A stretch of 64,000 nucleotides of DNA from Osedax fenrisi (GCA_964019155.1 OZ025240.1:46558354-46622353); one strand, 5' to 3'. Shown: positions 1 to 13,295, counted from the first letter of the stretch. Translations and numbers: made by a program. The notes: a model not told the origin generated them from the letters alone.

Positions 1-600
1 CGTTTGATTTTTTTATTGTAAAGTAATTTAAAATAATGTTATCTGACAACAATTAAATGTTATAAGTTATATTTAACTAATTATATATAATTTATATATT
101 AGTAATATTAACTTTAATAAATTGTTTTATGTATGCTAATATTTATATATATATACTACACTTATAAATATTATTATTATAATTGTCTAGCTCAACTCTC
201 CCATCACTTGAAACCTAATAAACATTATATATATAATCTACATTTTATTTGTATCTATTACATTGTCTTACATTACAATATCTTATAATATTTTCTATTA
301 TTTTGAAATCTATTATATTATGTTCTATCAAATTACTTATTACATATACAACTGCTATCTCACTTAAATACTTTATTTGAACACTTTAATAGATAACTAA
401 TTGTTAAATAAATACAAATTATGTTCATACTTATAATACTTAATTAAAATACTATTTGAGTTATGTGTAATATCATGTCATATAGTTTATCTAAATCTAC
501 TTCAGTTAATATCCAAGTAGAAGATAATATTCTAGTAATCAGTTTCATTCATATATTATGGTTTTGTAAATTACGAAAACATATATATATATATTATACA
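1..600. other. AT-rich non-coding stretch
   Basis: Very AT-rich sequence with short TA runs and stop codons in all frames. I see no gene, RNA or recognisable repeat here. Confidence 0.6.
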
Positions 601-654
601 GTTGTTTATGAGTAGGACTTTTTGTTCACCATATGAATACAATTCTTTGTAGAA

Positions 655-970
655 GTGAACTGACACCTAGAAGATGAACAACAACAATCAGTGACATGAC
701 ACCTTGTAGACGAACAATAACAGTGACTTGACACTTTCGAGATGAACAACAATACGTGACTAGCTGCCTTCAAGATGAACAACATCAGTTTGTGTTGTGA
801 TACCTTATATATGAGCAGCATCTTTCCGTGACGTGACATAATTGAGTTGAAAAATATCTGTTCATGATGTGATACCTTCAAAATGAACAACATCAGTCTG
901 TTCTGCGACGCCTTTAGAGATAAATATATAATCTCTGTTTCATCTTCGAGATAACAACAGATCTGTGACA
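655..970. repeat. degenerate tandem repeat, roughly 35-45 bp unit
   Basis: The motif GATGAACAAC, with variants, recurs about every 33-45 bp, followed each time by a GTGACATGACACC-like segment. Copies begin near 671, 708, 740, 772, 810 and 883. The minus strand is open for 121 codons across the array, but the peptide is only the translated repeat (recurrent LFILK and VS-H blocks). I therefore call a decayed minisatellite rather than a gene. Confidence 0.55.
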
Positions 971-974
971 CCGA

Positions 975-3360
975 TCGCGGGATGATTATTTTACCAGATT
1001 TTATATCTCGTGCATGATTCCATATGTAACCGTGTATTATATATGTATTTAATTAAAAACGTAGTATTGTCTTATAAATATTCTGCATACAGGAATATAG
1101 TTAATGTAGAAACGTAGTCATGATTACTTGTGTATTATAGAATTATATTAAACGTTAACACTTGTAACAATATAATACTTCCTAGCTATACTATAGGTAA
1201 TCTTATACACATTCATTATTATATAATTAACTAATTTTATAATAATTAATAGGTTTTTTAATTTATTTTATATGTCTCGAGTTTTTGTTCTTGAATGCAT
1301 ATATAAATATATTTTAATCAATACTTATTTTAATTAATTTATAATAAATATGATATATATAACAATATCTATAATAAAGATTTTTCTGAGAAAAGATATA
1401 ACACTTACGCAACATAATATGCACAATACATTAACGGCGCTACTTACATATATTGTAATTTCGAAATAGTGTAAATTTATAAAAACTTCGTTTTCAAATT
1501 TGTTAAATAATTTTTTAAATTAATATTTATATGATGAAAACTAAGTATTCATTTCTAATATACAACAAAGAAATAGTATCCTTGAGATTTAAATTCTATA
1601 CATATCTATTGAATGAGTAAAAGATAATTTATATTGCATGTCATTTAATTTAACATTGAACACAGTGTAGTATAGAAACCGCTTCAAACCTAAATCTATT
1701 TCTGTAGCGATACTACTACCAAGAGCGTCAGGGGTTCACAATTAATTATGTTGATTAAATAGATAGTATAATATACTTCTTCGCAAAATATATGTATATA
1801 ATATGATGATGATATTAAATATTATATTATTAGATATTATAAATTGTAAAATAAATAATAATTAAATTGAAAGTATAATTATATATTTATATTTTATTTA
1901 AAAATAATTATTAATTCTAATTACACATGAATTATTCCAAATATATTGTAAGCGTCACTATATTATAGTGACCTGAGAATTATTTATTTTATACATTTTA
2001 ATTATATTTATAGTCACAAACAATTTTATATGATTTTTAATAGATATTTATAATTAATATAATATATAGTGAATATTATTTATAATAATATTAAATTATA
2101 GATAAACAATAATTTAATTTATGTATCTCGACTACGGGAACACATTTTTCTTTCATGGTTTAAATATATAGTGTATATAATGTTAATTATAAGTAAATGA
2201 CATAGACTTAAAATTTAGTATATGACTAGTTTAATAGAATATGAATCATCTAATAAACAATGTTCGCGTTTACATTGTATAATGAATGAGTTTATATAAT
2301 AAGTATGATAAATATTAGGCACGTAATATTATATTGAATAGCTCCACTTAAAGTTGAACAAAAGAATAATTGACTTTATAATAAAATCACTAAAATACAA
2401 TAAAGTGTAATTAGCTGTAACACATAAATATTTTTAAATATGTATATACTTATATATATATATAATTATATTATTAATTTAAATGAAAATTACATATATG
2501 TATTACTGTAAATAGGTATTATACAATGGTGTGATTATATATGATATATATATATATATATATAATGTGATATAGATAAGTAGCTAATAGTATTTAATAA
2601 GTACCTATATTGTATAGGTTTAAATATGTGTATCTTTTACATATAGGATTACCTAATAGCTGTCTGAATTAATACCCTAAAATCCTGTCATTCTTTTGAC
2701 CATAGCTTTTTTATTATTAATTATATCAAAAAAGTAAAATATGAAACTTATATTACTTTTTCATCCTCTTTCCAATGGTATTACAATTTTATTCTAGCTA
2801 CAAAATATAAATCTCCCCTACTATATAAAATCATAATACACGATAAAATATCCCGAAAATTATCTACTAAATTTATTGATTTACTATAACAATTTATTGA
2901 TTATTTGTTGACTATTAGATATATTATTTTATATTTGTATTTTACACTTAATTACAATAATAACTATGTACTAGTAATATATATTGCATATCATTTACTT
3001 GATTTTAATTAGAATTAAATTTAAAATAAATATTTTTGTAATATAAATATTTAAAATACTTATAAAATATATAATAATATTATTAACAACAGATTGTTTT
3101 TGTTTAAATATATAATAAATTTTCGTAAATTCATATTTATGAATAAATAGACAAAAATCGATTAAATCGATAATAAACATGTATACATATTTTAATTTAT
3201 TATTTTGTAAAAAATATTTTTAAATATTTTAAAATATAAATTATAAACTAATATAAGTATTTTTTTTACAAAATAAATTATATAAATTAATTTAAAGTAC
3301 AATATGTACATTTAAATACGCGTATATTATTATAATTAATGGATACATTATTAAATAAAA
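975..3360. other. AT-rich non-coding stretch
   Basis: About 2.4 kb of AT-rich DNA with short TA microsatellites, for example near 2547-2564. No open frame has a recognisable domain, and no repeat family could be identified. Confidence 0.55.
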
Positions 3361-3377
3361 TACATAACAAATTAGTT

Positions 3378-3503
3378 TGGGGGTAATCTCAGACTGGTAT
3401 ATATTCGATGGTCGATAATAAATAAGTTTACCAAAGAAACCCGTATTTATTCAATGTTTATACCGGATGGGGTAATCTCAGACTGGGGGTAATCGCAGAC
3501 TGC
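3378..3503. repeat. three direct copies of a GGGGTAATCTCAGACTG motif
   Basis: The motif occurs near 3378, 3470 and, with one change (CGCAGACTG), near 3484. The first two copies are separated by about 90 bp of unrelated sequence. The array ends just before the inverted-repeat element at 3507. It resembles the ends of the GGGGAAAGTCTCAGATTACC elements elsewhere in the window, so it may derive from such ends; that link is inference. Confidence 0.45.
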
Positions 3504-4538
3504 CACACCGGTGTCGTATTTAAAAAATACCCCTATTTAAAAAATACACTTTTTAAATAATAAGGACATAAAAGTCCTTAATATATTTATTAAATATTAA
3601 TAATATTAAATTTGAAATTAATTAAGGACGACATGTCCTTAATATATTTTGTAAACGTAATTTGAAATAAAATTAGATTAATATATATCTAATATATTTA
3701 TATTTTAAAATGGTAACATTTTATAATTATATTATTGATATATTAATCTAATTAATTTATACGGATTAGTTATATTTATATACAAAAATACATAACTTAA
3801 TATGTACATATTCAAAATAATATATACAAAATAATATTCATATCATATCATTATTATATGATGTGTTAAACATAGGCTGATATAGTGAATATTTTATGTA
3901 ATATACCTATACACGAATTAGGCTGCTTAATAATAGTACGTTTAGACTTGTTCCCATATGTAAATAGCGTAGTGGTTGATTGACGGCGAGTCTTATTATT
4001 ATAGTGTTTATTTAATAAATAAATCTGTATACATGTCAAATCTAATTCATATACTATATTATATAGTAATGAACTTTAATTGTAGATATGAATGATAATT
4101 TTGTTAAATAAGCTGATACAATATGCGCTGCAGTTAACATCACGCATATTCAAATTTGACAAAATATACATATAAAAGTTTCCCAAAAGATATAAAAATG
4201 TAGTTATATCTTATTATAAATAATATATTTTATAAGGCAATAATAAATAATATATCTCATTATTTTATTATTTAAATTTGAGCTGAAAACGTAACAGAAA
4301 TGTGTATTTTGCATGAAAATTATTAATTTTTAAAATGAATTAAATTATATATCTTATTTTAATTATATGGTATAACAACTATTGTATAATTTATAATATA
4401 ATAGAGTAATACAAAATATTTCTAACTATATAATATAATAAATAATTATAATATTAATATCATTTTAAATAAAATGTAGCCTAACTATTATTATTAAAAG
4501 TATTATTAATATTACATGGTGATTATATGATTAGTAAT

Positions 4539-4603
<65 letters not shown>

Positions 4604-4829
4604 TAATTTTGTTATAGACTACTGCATTCTTTATTATACTATAATAAAAGTATATAATAATTTATGACTACAATAAAGAAACATCATATGTGTACAGGTG
4701 TAAACTTTGGGTACCTAATATATGGAGAGCTGATTTTGATAATAAAATAAAAAGAATAGGATGCTATTTTCTATATAAACATGAGAATGTGCAGACTTTG
4801 CAAATCACTTTGACTATCAAGAATATATT

Positions 4830-4867
<38 letters not shown>

Positions 4868-5100
4868 ATTTGGTGGAGTCCATTTATCCCATCCAGGAAC
4901 TTAGATGATGTTTCCACTTATAACCATATGGCTATCAAATTTCCCTTCGAATATGATCTCGTGTTAAGGCATCCATGGTTTTAACGAAAGCTGATCATTT
5001 ATTTATATACAATTATATAAGATCACTTCTAATTATTATATGGATACATTTTAATGGTTAGAATCCATGTCCTACTGCTTAGCCAACTGAGCCACACAGC
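4868..5100 (-). mobile_element. tRNA-derived SINE, minus strand
   Basis: This is the reverse complement of the SINE at 35256-35525. The left side carries the tail with the conserved GGTGGAGTCC and CATCCAGG blocks. The right side, near 5062-5095, carries the tRNA-like head, in which the reverse-complemented A-box (CCAACTGAGCCACAC) and a degenerate B-box are readable. Together with 19682, 35256 and 63300 it defines a dispersed family. Confidence 0.7.
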
Positions 5101-5126
5101 ATTTTTATGTATATGTATATATTCCT

Positions 5127-5856
5127 CCCTTACCTCCTCCTAACTCATACTCCTCCCCTCCTCCTTCTCTTCCTCTTATTATTTCCCTCCTCCTACTCCT
5201 ACCCCCATCCTCCTTCTCCTCCCTCTCCCTCTCCCCTCCCCTCTCTCACTCACTATCTCTCTCCCTCTCTCACTCCCTCTCCCATTCCATCTCCCCCTCT
5301 CTCACTCCCTCTACCTCTCCCCCTCCACCTCTCTCACTCTCCCTCTCCCTCTCTCACTCACTCTCTCTCTCCCTCTCTCACTCACTCACTCTCCCTCTCC
5401 CCCTCTCTCACTCACTCTCCATCTCCCTCCCCCTCTCTCACTCTCTCCCTCTCCCTCTCTCACTACCTCTCCATCTCCCCCTCTCTCACTCTCCCTCCCT
5501 CACTCTCTCTCTCTCTCACTCACTCTCCATCTCCCTCCCCCTCTCTCACTCTCTCCCTCTCCCTCTCTCACTACCTCTCCATCTCCCCCTCTCTCACTCT
5601 CCCTCCCTCACTCTCTCTCTCTCTCACTCTCCATCCCTCACTCTCTCCCTCTCTCACTACCTCTCCATCTCCCCCTCTCTCACTCTCCCTCCCTCACTCT
5701 CTCTCTCTCTCTCACTCACTCACCCTCCCTCACTCCCTCTCCCTCTCTCTCACTCCCTCTCCCCCTCGCCCTCTCTCACTCACTCTCTCCCTCTATCACT
5801 CCCTCTCCCTCTCCCTCTCCCTCTCCCTCTCCCTCTCCCTCTCCCTCTCCCTCTCC
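5127..5856. repeat. polypyrimidine (CCCTCT/CTCACT)n tract
   Basis: About 730 bp almost entirely C and T on the + strand, built from CCCTCTC, CTCACTCA and CCATCTCC words. It ends in a pure (CCCTCT)n run at about 5800-5855. A block of about 110 bp is nearly duplicated (about 5409-5513 and 5517-5632), which indicates expansion by slippage or unequal exchange. It lies directly beside the reverse SINE. The long Ser/Leu/Pro open frame across it is a composition artefact. Confidence 0.85.
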
Positions 5857-5889
5857 CAATACATTAGATACAATGTTTATTCATAGTGT

Positions 5890-7005
5890 AATTAGTATAT
5901 AAAATTGATTTATATCAATTTTGTACGATTACTATCTAATTATAATTTTGTTTTTAAATATTGTGATATTTGTAATGTTAATTAGTTTATTATTTTATTT
6001 CAAATTAATTATCTTTTATTTACAGAAAACATTTAATTTAAAAGAAAAACTAATGATAAATGAACTAATTGGTTTCTTTTCTCTTAAGATTAAAAAATAG
6101 AAAGTATTTAAAAATATGTCATCAATAAAATTATATGTATATCAAATAATTTATTTATTATTTCATCAATGCATATATTATGCAATACTAGTATATATAA
6201 TTATTCAATATATAATAATAATGTTAACAACAATATAATTAATATGTATACAGATATCTATTAACATTTATATATCACTTATAATGTAATATATTTCTAT
6301 AATAAAATCTAAAAAAAAACATATTTTTACCTTTTTTATTATTATTAAATGATAAATTACATATTGATTAATACTAATATAGTTTATTTTTTTAATATTA
6401 TTAATGTAATTCATGGATAATAATAAATTAACTTTAAAATAACAGTTATATGTTAAGTTTATATGTAACTATTAGTTTATTACTTTGAATACAGTATTAT
6501 ATTTATCTTTAAATACAATATTTATATGATGATTAAAGGTATGATTTAACACTTTTATATATAATATATTTATATCCTATTATATAGTGATTATTAATAT
6601 AAGTATAATATTTATTTAATGTATAATTACAATAAATAAAATATAGTATAATGCAAGTATTTGAAGTTTATAAAATTATTATTTATGCATATTTCAGATA
6701 AATTCTGCAACACTATTATCATGTTTGTTTACATTTTGCGTATCTATGTCAAATAAATACCGTATGCAGGCTAGATAGGAAGCTGTACCGCTTGGATATA
6801 TATAACTTATTTTAAAATCGTTTTAAATATTTAAAATTTCATAGATAACAATTTGATAATAATATTCGATTACATATTTGTAAATATGATTGATTTTAAA
6901 AATTAATACAATAGAGAATTGTGTGTTTTATATTAATTTCATATTGATTCTGAAAACTTTTGATACTTGTACTTAAATTAATTTACAAAGATAATAGAAT
7001 ATCTA
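5890..7005. other. AT-rich interior of the TIR element
   Basis: No open frame, RNA or repeat family is recognised. The stretch lies between the polypyrimidine tract and the right terminal inverted repeat. Confidence 0.5.
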
Positions 7006-7059
7006 AGGGGTATTTTTTAAATAGGGGTATTTTTTAAATACGACACCGGTCTCAGGTGT

Positions 7060-7240
7060 GCTGGTCTCCGCATGCGCTAACCACGGACAGACACGTGGTA
7101 ATGCACTAACCCTGATGACGTCACCATATCGGTTACGTCATCGATAGAGAGACACACACACTCACCACTGATCGATACGCACCCGCACACTTACGCATGT
7201 ATCTAAGTATGTGCATTGGGTACATTCGGAGCAGCAATGA
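7060..7240. other. GC-richer patch beside the TIR element
   Basis: A short segment of higher GC content just outside the right terminal repeat, with GCATGCGC (NRF1-like), TGACGTCA (a CRE-type palindrome near 7118) and ACGTCATCG. These motifs often occur in animal promoters, but no transcription start can be fixed here. Confidence 0.3.
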
Positions 7241-7424
7241 ATAACGTATAATGCTTGAATATTAATATAGGTTATATATAACATATATAACATATATACA
7301 TAGCAATATTTATGGTAATATATAAGCTATAGGTTAATTAGAAAGTTGTACCATAGGTGTCATACCGGTATCTGTTATGCTATATTTTATGACCCATTAT
7401 AATAGATAATTATAATTATCTATT

Positions 7425-7474
<50 letters not shown>

Positions 7475-7540
7475 AGTGTATTACATAATATATGTTGTAC
7501 TTTAGTAATGAGATTATGATATTCACACATAAGTATCGGT

Positions 7541-7845
7541 AACGCCCAGCGAGTGGATCACGTGTCGCTATCGCCGCCGCCGCCGCCACATGTCCTTAAG
7601 GACGTGATGGTTCAACGCCACCTATCGTATAAGTGCTAACGATTGTTTCCGGCTTGACGTATTGTTTTAGCGTGTCGCCTACGGGAACACCAGTCGTTAT
7701 AGTCTCCTACTAGTAGTAGTACTAATGCAACGCAGTATCAACACGATAAACACACGAGTGGATGCACCATCGTGCGTGCGTCCGTGCTCGTGTGCCAGCG
7801 CGCGGTTACGCCTATAAATACGCCTATAAATGCCATAAATAAACT
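7541..7845 (+). promoter_or_regulatory. candidate TATA-type promoter
   Basis: A GC-richer island in AT-rich surroundings. It holds a CACGTG E-box near 7560, a (CCG)n run near 7572-7588 and two TATA-like boxes, TATAAATA at 7813 and TATAAAT at 7825. A start about 25-30 bp downstream of either box would fall near 7845. The next strong GTAAGT donor is at 7990, so this could drive a noncoding first exon of the MyTH4-FERM gene 25 kb downstream. The motifs are seen; the promoter role and the link to that gene are inferred. Confidence 0.35.
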
Positions 7846-7989
7846 TAGCAGACTATATTTCGAGAGCGAGCGAGCGATAATAGGCAGTGGCAAGCCGCGT
7901 TTAGTTTTTCCATTACATACAATGAATTATCACAGATAGTAAAACTAATTAACTCTCTCCGAGCAACTATACCGAACCATCAGCCCGTA
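7845..7989 (+). other. candidate 5' noncoding exon
   Basis: Sequence from the predicted start to the donor CCCGTA|GTAAGT, with GT at 7990-7991. It contains one ATG near 7922 that opens only a five-codon upstream frame. Spliced to the acceptor at 33077 it would place A at -3 of the ATG at 33080, a good initiation context. No homology supports it; only the position and the donor do. Confidence 0.3.
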
Positions 7990-8124
7990 GTAAGTACACG
8001 CTTATATTTACATATACATGTATTCATCCTATTATGTGTATTATTATGTATTATGATTATGTAATGTGGTACTATAATACGATTACATCATCATATTTGC
8101 CAGAGTTACTGTAAGTTATAACTT

Positions 8125-8126
<2 letters not shown>

Positions 8127-8191
<65 letters not shown>
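8127..8191. repeat. (TA)n microsatellite
   Basis: About 65 bp of uninterrupted TA dinucleotide. Confidence 0.9.
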
Positions 8192-8195
<4 letters not shown>

Positions 8196-8589
8196 TGTTT
8201 AATACACTAATTAATATGATTTTATTTGAAATTAAGAATACACGTGAATAATGTGTAAAGAACATCTTACTAATAGTGTGTTTAAAATTAAGACTAAATA
8301 TATAAAATTACATATAGTGTTAATTCAATGGTTTTATACAACAAGTAACTATATGTTAGTCCATACTATATATCTATTCTGGTAAACACAATCAGCCACA
8401 TTTTCATTTTTCAATCAACAAATGTTTATTCTAATGTATATATAGTATATATACCATACACTAAAAACTTATAATAATTTATTATTATTACTTATATTAT
8501 ATAAACATGCGTAGTTATTAAATATCATTCCCGGATACGCATAAATATAATAACACGTGTTCTTATAACACGGCTCGGCACACTTCTTG

Positions 8590-11519
8590 ATACACTATAC
8601 CCTACGGCCCTATATACACTAGACCCTACATGCCCTATATACACTAGACCCTACATGCCCTATATACACTAGACCCTACAGGCCCTATATACACTAGACC
8701 CTACATGCCCTATATACACTAGACCTTATACGCCCTATATACACTAGACCTTATACGCCCTATATACACTATACCCTATATGCCCTATATACACTAGACC
8801 TACAGGCCCTATATACACTAGACCCTACAGACCCTATATACACTAGACCCTACAGGCCCTATATACACTAGACCCTACAGGCCCTATATACACTAGACCC
8901 TACATGCCCTATATACACTAGACCCTACAGGCCCTATATACACTAGACCCTACATGCCCTATATACACTAGACCCTCTATGCCCTATATACACTAGACCC
9001 TCTAGGCCCTATATACACTAGACCCTATATGCCCTATATACACTAGACCTTATACGCCCTATATACACTATACCTTATAGGCCCTATATACACTAGACCC
9101 TATATGCCCTATATACACTAGACCCTACAGGCCCTATATACACTAGACCCTACAGGCCCTATATACACTAGACCCTACAGACCCTATATACACTAGACCC
9201 TACAGGCCCTATATACACTAGACCCTCTATGCCCTATATACACTAGACCCTCTAGGCCCTATATACACTAGACCCTATATGCCCTATATACACTAGACCT
9301 TATACGCCCTATATACACTATACCTTATAGGCCCTATATACACTAGACCCTACATGCCCTATATACACTAGACCCTCTATGCCCTATATACACTAGACCC
9401 TCTAGACCCTATATACACTAGACCCTATATGCCCTATATACACTAGACCTACAGGCCCTATATACACTAGCCCCTATATGCCCTATATACACTAGAACTT
9501 ATAGGCCCTATATACACTAGACCTACATACCCTATATACACTATACCCTCTATGCCCTATATACACTAGACCCTATATGCCCTATATACACTAGACCTAC
9601 AGGCCCTATATACACTAGACCCTACAGGCCCTATATACACTAGACCCTCTATGCCCTATATACACTAGACCCTCTAGGCCCTATATACACTAGACCCTAT
9701 ATGCCCTATATACACTAGACCTACAGGCCCTATATACACTAGCCCCTATATGCCCTATATACACTATACCCTACAGGCCCTATATACACTAGACCCTACA
9801 TGCCCTATATACATAGACCCTACATGCCCTATATACATAGACCCTACATGCCCTATATACACTAGACCCTACAGGCCCTATATACACTAGACCCTCTATG
9901 CCCTATATACACTAGACCCTCTAGGCCCTATATACACTAGACCCTACATGCCCTATATACACTAGACCCTCTATGCCCTATATACACTAGACCCTCTAGG
10001 CCCTATATACACTAGACCCTATATGCCCTATATACACTAGACCTACAGGCCCTATATACACTAGCCCCTATATGCCCTATATACACTAGAACTTATAGGC
10101 CCTATATACACTAGACCTACATACCCTATATACACTATACCCTCTATGCCCTATATACACTAGACCCTATATGCCCTATATACACTAGACCTACAGGCCC
10201 TATATACACTAGACCCTACAGGCCCTATATACACTAGACCCTCTATGCCCTATATACACTAGACCCTCTAGGCCCTATATACACTAGACCCTATATGCCC
10301 TATATACACTAGACCTACAGGCCCTATATACACTAGCCCCTATATGCCCTATATACACTAGAACTTATAGGCCCTATATACACTAGACCTACATACCCTA
10401 TATACACTATACCCTCTATGCCCTATATACACTAGACCCTATATGCCCTATATACACTAGACCCTACATGCCCTATATACACTAGACCTTATACGCCCTA
10501 TATACACTAGACCTTATACGCCCTATATACACTAGACCCTATATGCCCTATATACACTAGACCCTACATGCCCTATATACACTAGACCCTATATGCCCTA
10601 TATACACTAGACCCTCTAGGCCCTATATACACTAGACCCTACATGCCCTATATACACTAGACCCTACATGCCCTATATACACTAGACCCTACATGCCCTA
10701 CATACACTAGACCCTATATGCCCTATATACACTAGACCCTCTAGGCCCTATATACACTAGACCCTATATGCCCTATATACACTAGACCCTCTAGGCCCTA
10801 TATACACTAGACCCTACAGGCCCTATATACACTAGACCCTATATGCCCTACATACACTAGACCCTACATGCCCTATATACACTAGACCCTACAGGCCCTA
10901 TATACACTAGACCCTCTATGCCCTATATACACTAGACCCTCTAGGCCCTATATACACTAGACCTTATACGCCCTATATACACTAGACCCTACATGCCCTA
11001 TATACACTAGACCCTATATGCCCTATATACACTAGACCCTACATGCCCTATATACACTAGACCCTACATGCCCTATATACACTAGACCCTATATGCCCTA
11101 TATACACTAGACCCTCTAGGCCCTATATACACTAGACCCTACAGGCCCTATATACACTAGACCCTATATGCCCTACATACACTAGACCCTACATGCCCTA
11201 TATACACTAGACCCTATATGCCCTATATACACTAGACCCTACATGCCCTATATACACTAGACCCTACATGCCCTATATACACTATACCCTCTATGCCCTA
11301 TATACACTAGACCTTATACGCCCTATATACACTAGACCCTACATGCCCTATATACACTAGACCCTATATGCCCTATATACACTAGACACTACATGCCCTA
11401 TATACACTAGACCCTACAGGCCCTATATACACTAGACCCTCTATGCCCTATATACACTAGACCCTCTAGGCCCTATATACACTAGACCTTATACGCCCTA
11501 TATACACTAGACCCTACAT
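8590..11519. repeat. 25-bp-unit minisatellite, about 117 copies
   Basis: Head-to-tail units begin CCCTATATACACTAGACCCT and end in five variable bases (ACATG, ACAGG, ATATG, CTATG, CTAGG and others). Some units are 24 bp or carry single substitutions (GACCTACAGG, TAGCCCC, CATAGACCC). The same five-unit block of variants appears near 9445, 10040 and 10313, which shows higher-order duplication. TAG triplets in every unit close the + frames, so it is not coding. It abuts a (TA)n tract on the right. It would lie in the first intron if the 7.8-kb exon is real. Confidence 0.95.
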
Positions 11520-11524
11520 GTTAA

Positions 11525-11533
11525 ATATACAAA

Positions 11534-11581
<48 letters not shown>

Positions 11582-12470
11582 GAATACCTTTTTGTATATG
11601 AGATTTATATATTACTGTTTTATATGTACAGAATATACATGTCTGGTGTTTATTTCCCACTATATTGTGTACTTTGTCTACAGTCGGTATACCGTATCAG
11701 TATTGTGTATACTATTTATTATTGATATTAAAATAGGTAGACATAAAAGAGTATAATATTATTGGTTGCTTATTATTATTGATTATTTATAATATATACG
11801 TTATTTACAACTATATACAACTATATATATTATATAATGTACACACTAGATATTAATGACAATCTAGTATTTTTATTTTTCCATTTTTTTGTGTTGTTAC
11901 TTCGCATACAATCCATTTATAAATACCATAGTACACATAGTAATTATCAAAGATTACATGTGAAAAATTATAATACGAAAAGAAAAAAGTTTGAGAAGTA
12001 TAGTGATTATACCTTTCCACCAACTTGAACCTTTCCATCAACGTGAACCCTTCCAACAATGTTTCAACTTCAAGGAAAGGGGACATCAATTCCTAGGCTT
12101 TAAGGGTAAAAATGTGTGCAAAGAATTTTAACTGGATTCCTTATTTCTAGAAACATATTGATGGAATATTGTAGAACAGAGTAGTAAAAGAAATTAAATA
12201 AAGAGGAATAAATAAAACTAAAAATAGAAATATAAAAATATACATAAATTGAAATTAAAAATTAAGCATTTTCATCAATTCTAATGACAAATTACGATAT
12301 TGTTTTTTCCAAATAGATAACATTATAAGGTGAATTCACGGGGGTTGAAATTATATTAGTGAAATAGTTCAATGTAAACTTTTGTTTTGCAATTGTCTTC
12401 TCGGATTTATACAAAAGTATCTTGAATAATTGAGGAGTATTTCTAACTCTAGTTGTATATCACCTTTAGG
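11525..12470. other. AT-rich non-coding stretch with short internal repeat
   Basis: Starts with a (TA)n tract at about 11540-11578. Near 12012-12075 an approximately 18-bp motif (CCTTTCCA.CAACTTGAACC) repeats three times. The overlapping small open frames on both strands have no domain and look like chance. Confidence 0.5.
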
Positions 12471-12473
12471 GAT

Positions 12474-12600
12474 TGAATGAATGAATGAATGAATTTTATT
12501 TACCGAATATTTGCTATAATAATCGGAGGGATACCCAGAAGCTATGTTTAGCTTATACTAAGGATACCCATAAAACGCTAAAGCTATTTTAACCTCATAT
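12474..12600 (-). repeat. (TGAA)n repeat, possible LINE 3' tail
   Basis: Five TGAA units at about 12477-12499 are followed by TTTTATTTACC and about 100 bp of unique sequence. Short tandem tails of this kind are common at the 3' ends of CR1/L2-like LINEs. No reverse-transcriptase coding sequence is attached, so the LINE origin is a guess. Confidence 0.3.
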
Positions 12601-12900
12601 GCACTAACCTTAAACAATTGTGAACAGTAGATTAAATATAAATGATAAATTATATTATATAATTAAAATCATAGAAATATATATATATACACATATTATT
12701 CGAATAATTCATAAAGAGAGTACTTTATAAAAACAATTAATTGAGAACATTATTTCTCTGTAAATAATTCCCATGAATAATATATATATATATATACATA
12801 CCCAAACATACACATGTATATATATACTCTTGTATGGAATATACAATATAAAATGAAGGCTGCAACTAATACTATATATATATATATATATATATGCCTA

Positions 12901-12971
12901 TAGGCAATACTCGCATGTACGGACAGTCACGTGTGCTCTATAGAACTATCCGTACATGCGAGTATTGCCTA
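12901..12971. repeat. near-perfect 71-nt hairpin
   Basis: Arms 12901-12923 and 12949-12971 are perfectly complementary over 23 bp. After one C-A mismatch the pairing continues for three more base pairs, leaving a 17-nt loop. The arms are of mixed composition (TAGGCAATACTCGCATG...) unlike the surrounding TA repeats. The size fits a microRNA precursor, but the near-perfect pairing also fits a recent fold-back or small palindromic element. Confidence 0.8.
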
Positions 12972-12984
12972 CGATATATCGTAC

Positions 12985-13062
12985 CCCTGTATATAGGTGA
13001 CCCTACATATAGGTAACCCTACATATAGGTAACCCTATACATAGATACCATATAACCCCTAT
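12985..13062. repeat. short tandem repeat, 16-bp unit
   Basis: About four copies of a CCCTACATATAGGTAA-like unit, with decay at both edges. The motif shares CCCTACAT and CCCTATAT words with the 25-bp minisatellite, so a common slippage origin is possible. Confidence 0.55.
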
Positions 13063-13288
13063 AAATACAGTTGATATCTATGTCACTATTCGTTGTATAT
13101 TCCACAGATTATAGAATGTCTATGTAGATAGAGGTCACCTACTAAAATATAACAATGAAACATTGCATACAACAATGTATATATTGTGTTTAATTATCAT
13201 GCTACTGTATCAAAGGAGGAGCTTCATGCATTATTTTACACAAATTCATTTTTAATATATATATATATATATCATACATATATATTAT

Positions 13289-13295
<7 letters not shown>

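Larger units (their letters stand above)
3507..7050. mobile_element. 3.5-kb segment bounded by 40-bp terminal inverted repeats
   Basis: Positions 3507-3546 and the reverse complement of 7011-7050 are identical over 40 bp. Each arm starts ACCGGTGTCGTATTTAAAAA and contains two copies of a TATTTAAAAAATA block. The interior is AT-rich, with small AAGGAC..GTCCTT hairpins near 3562 and 3625, a (TA)n tract at about 4541-4591, a reverse SINE and a polypyrimidine tract. No transposase frame was seen. A large non-autonomous DNA transposon is the simplest reading. I could not find a target-site duplication, so a chance pair of inserted solo repeats remains possible. Confidence 0.55.

Noticed and set aside
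5107..5886. 259-codon Ser/Leu/Pro-rich open frame
   Set aside because: It is the translation of a CT-only repeat; no Met context, domain or splice signal supports a gene.
8590..11519. CRISPR-like array or centromeric satellite
   Set aside because: Units are contiguous with no spacers, so not CRISPR. A single 2.9-kb array does not show a centromere.
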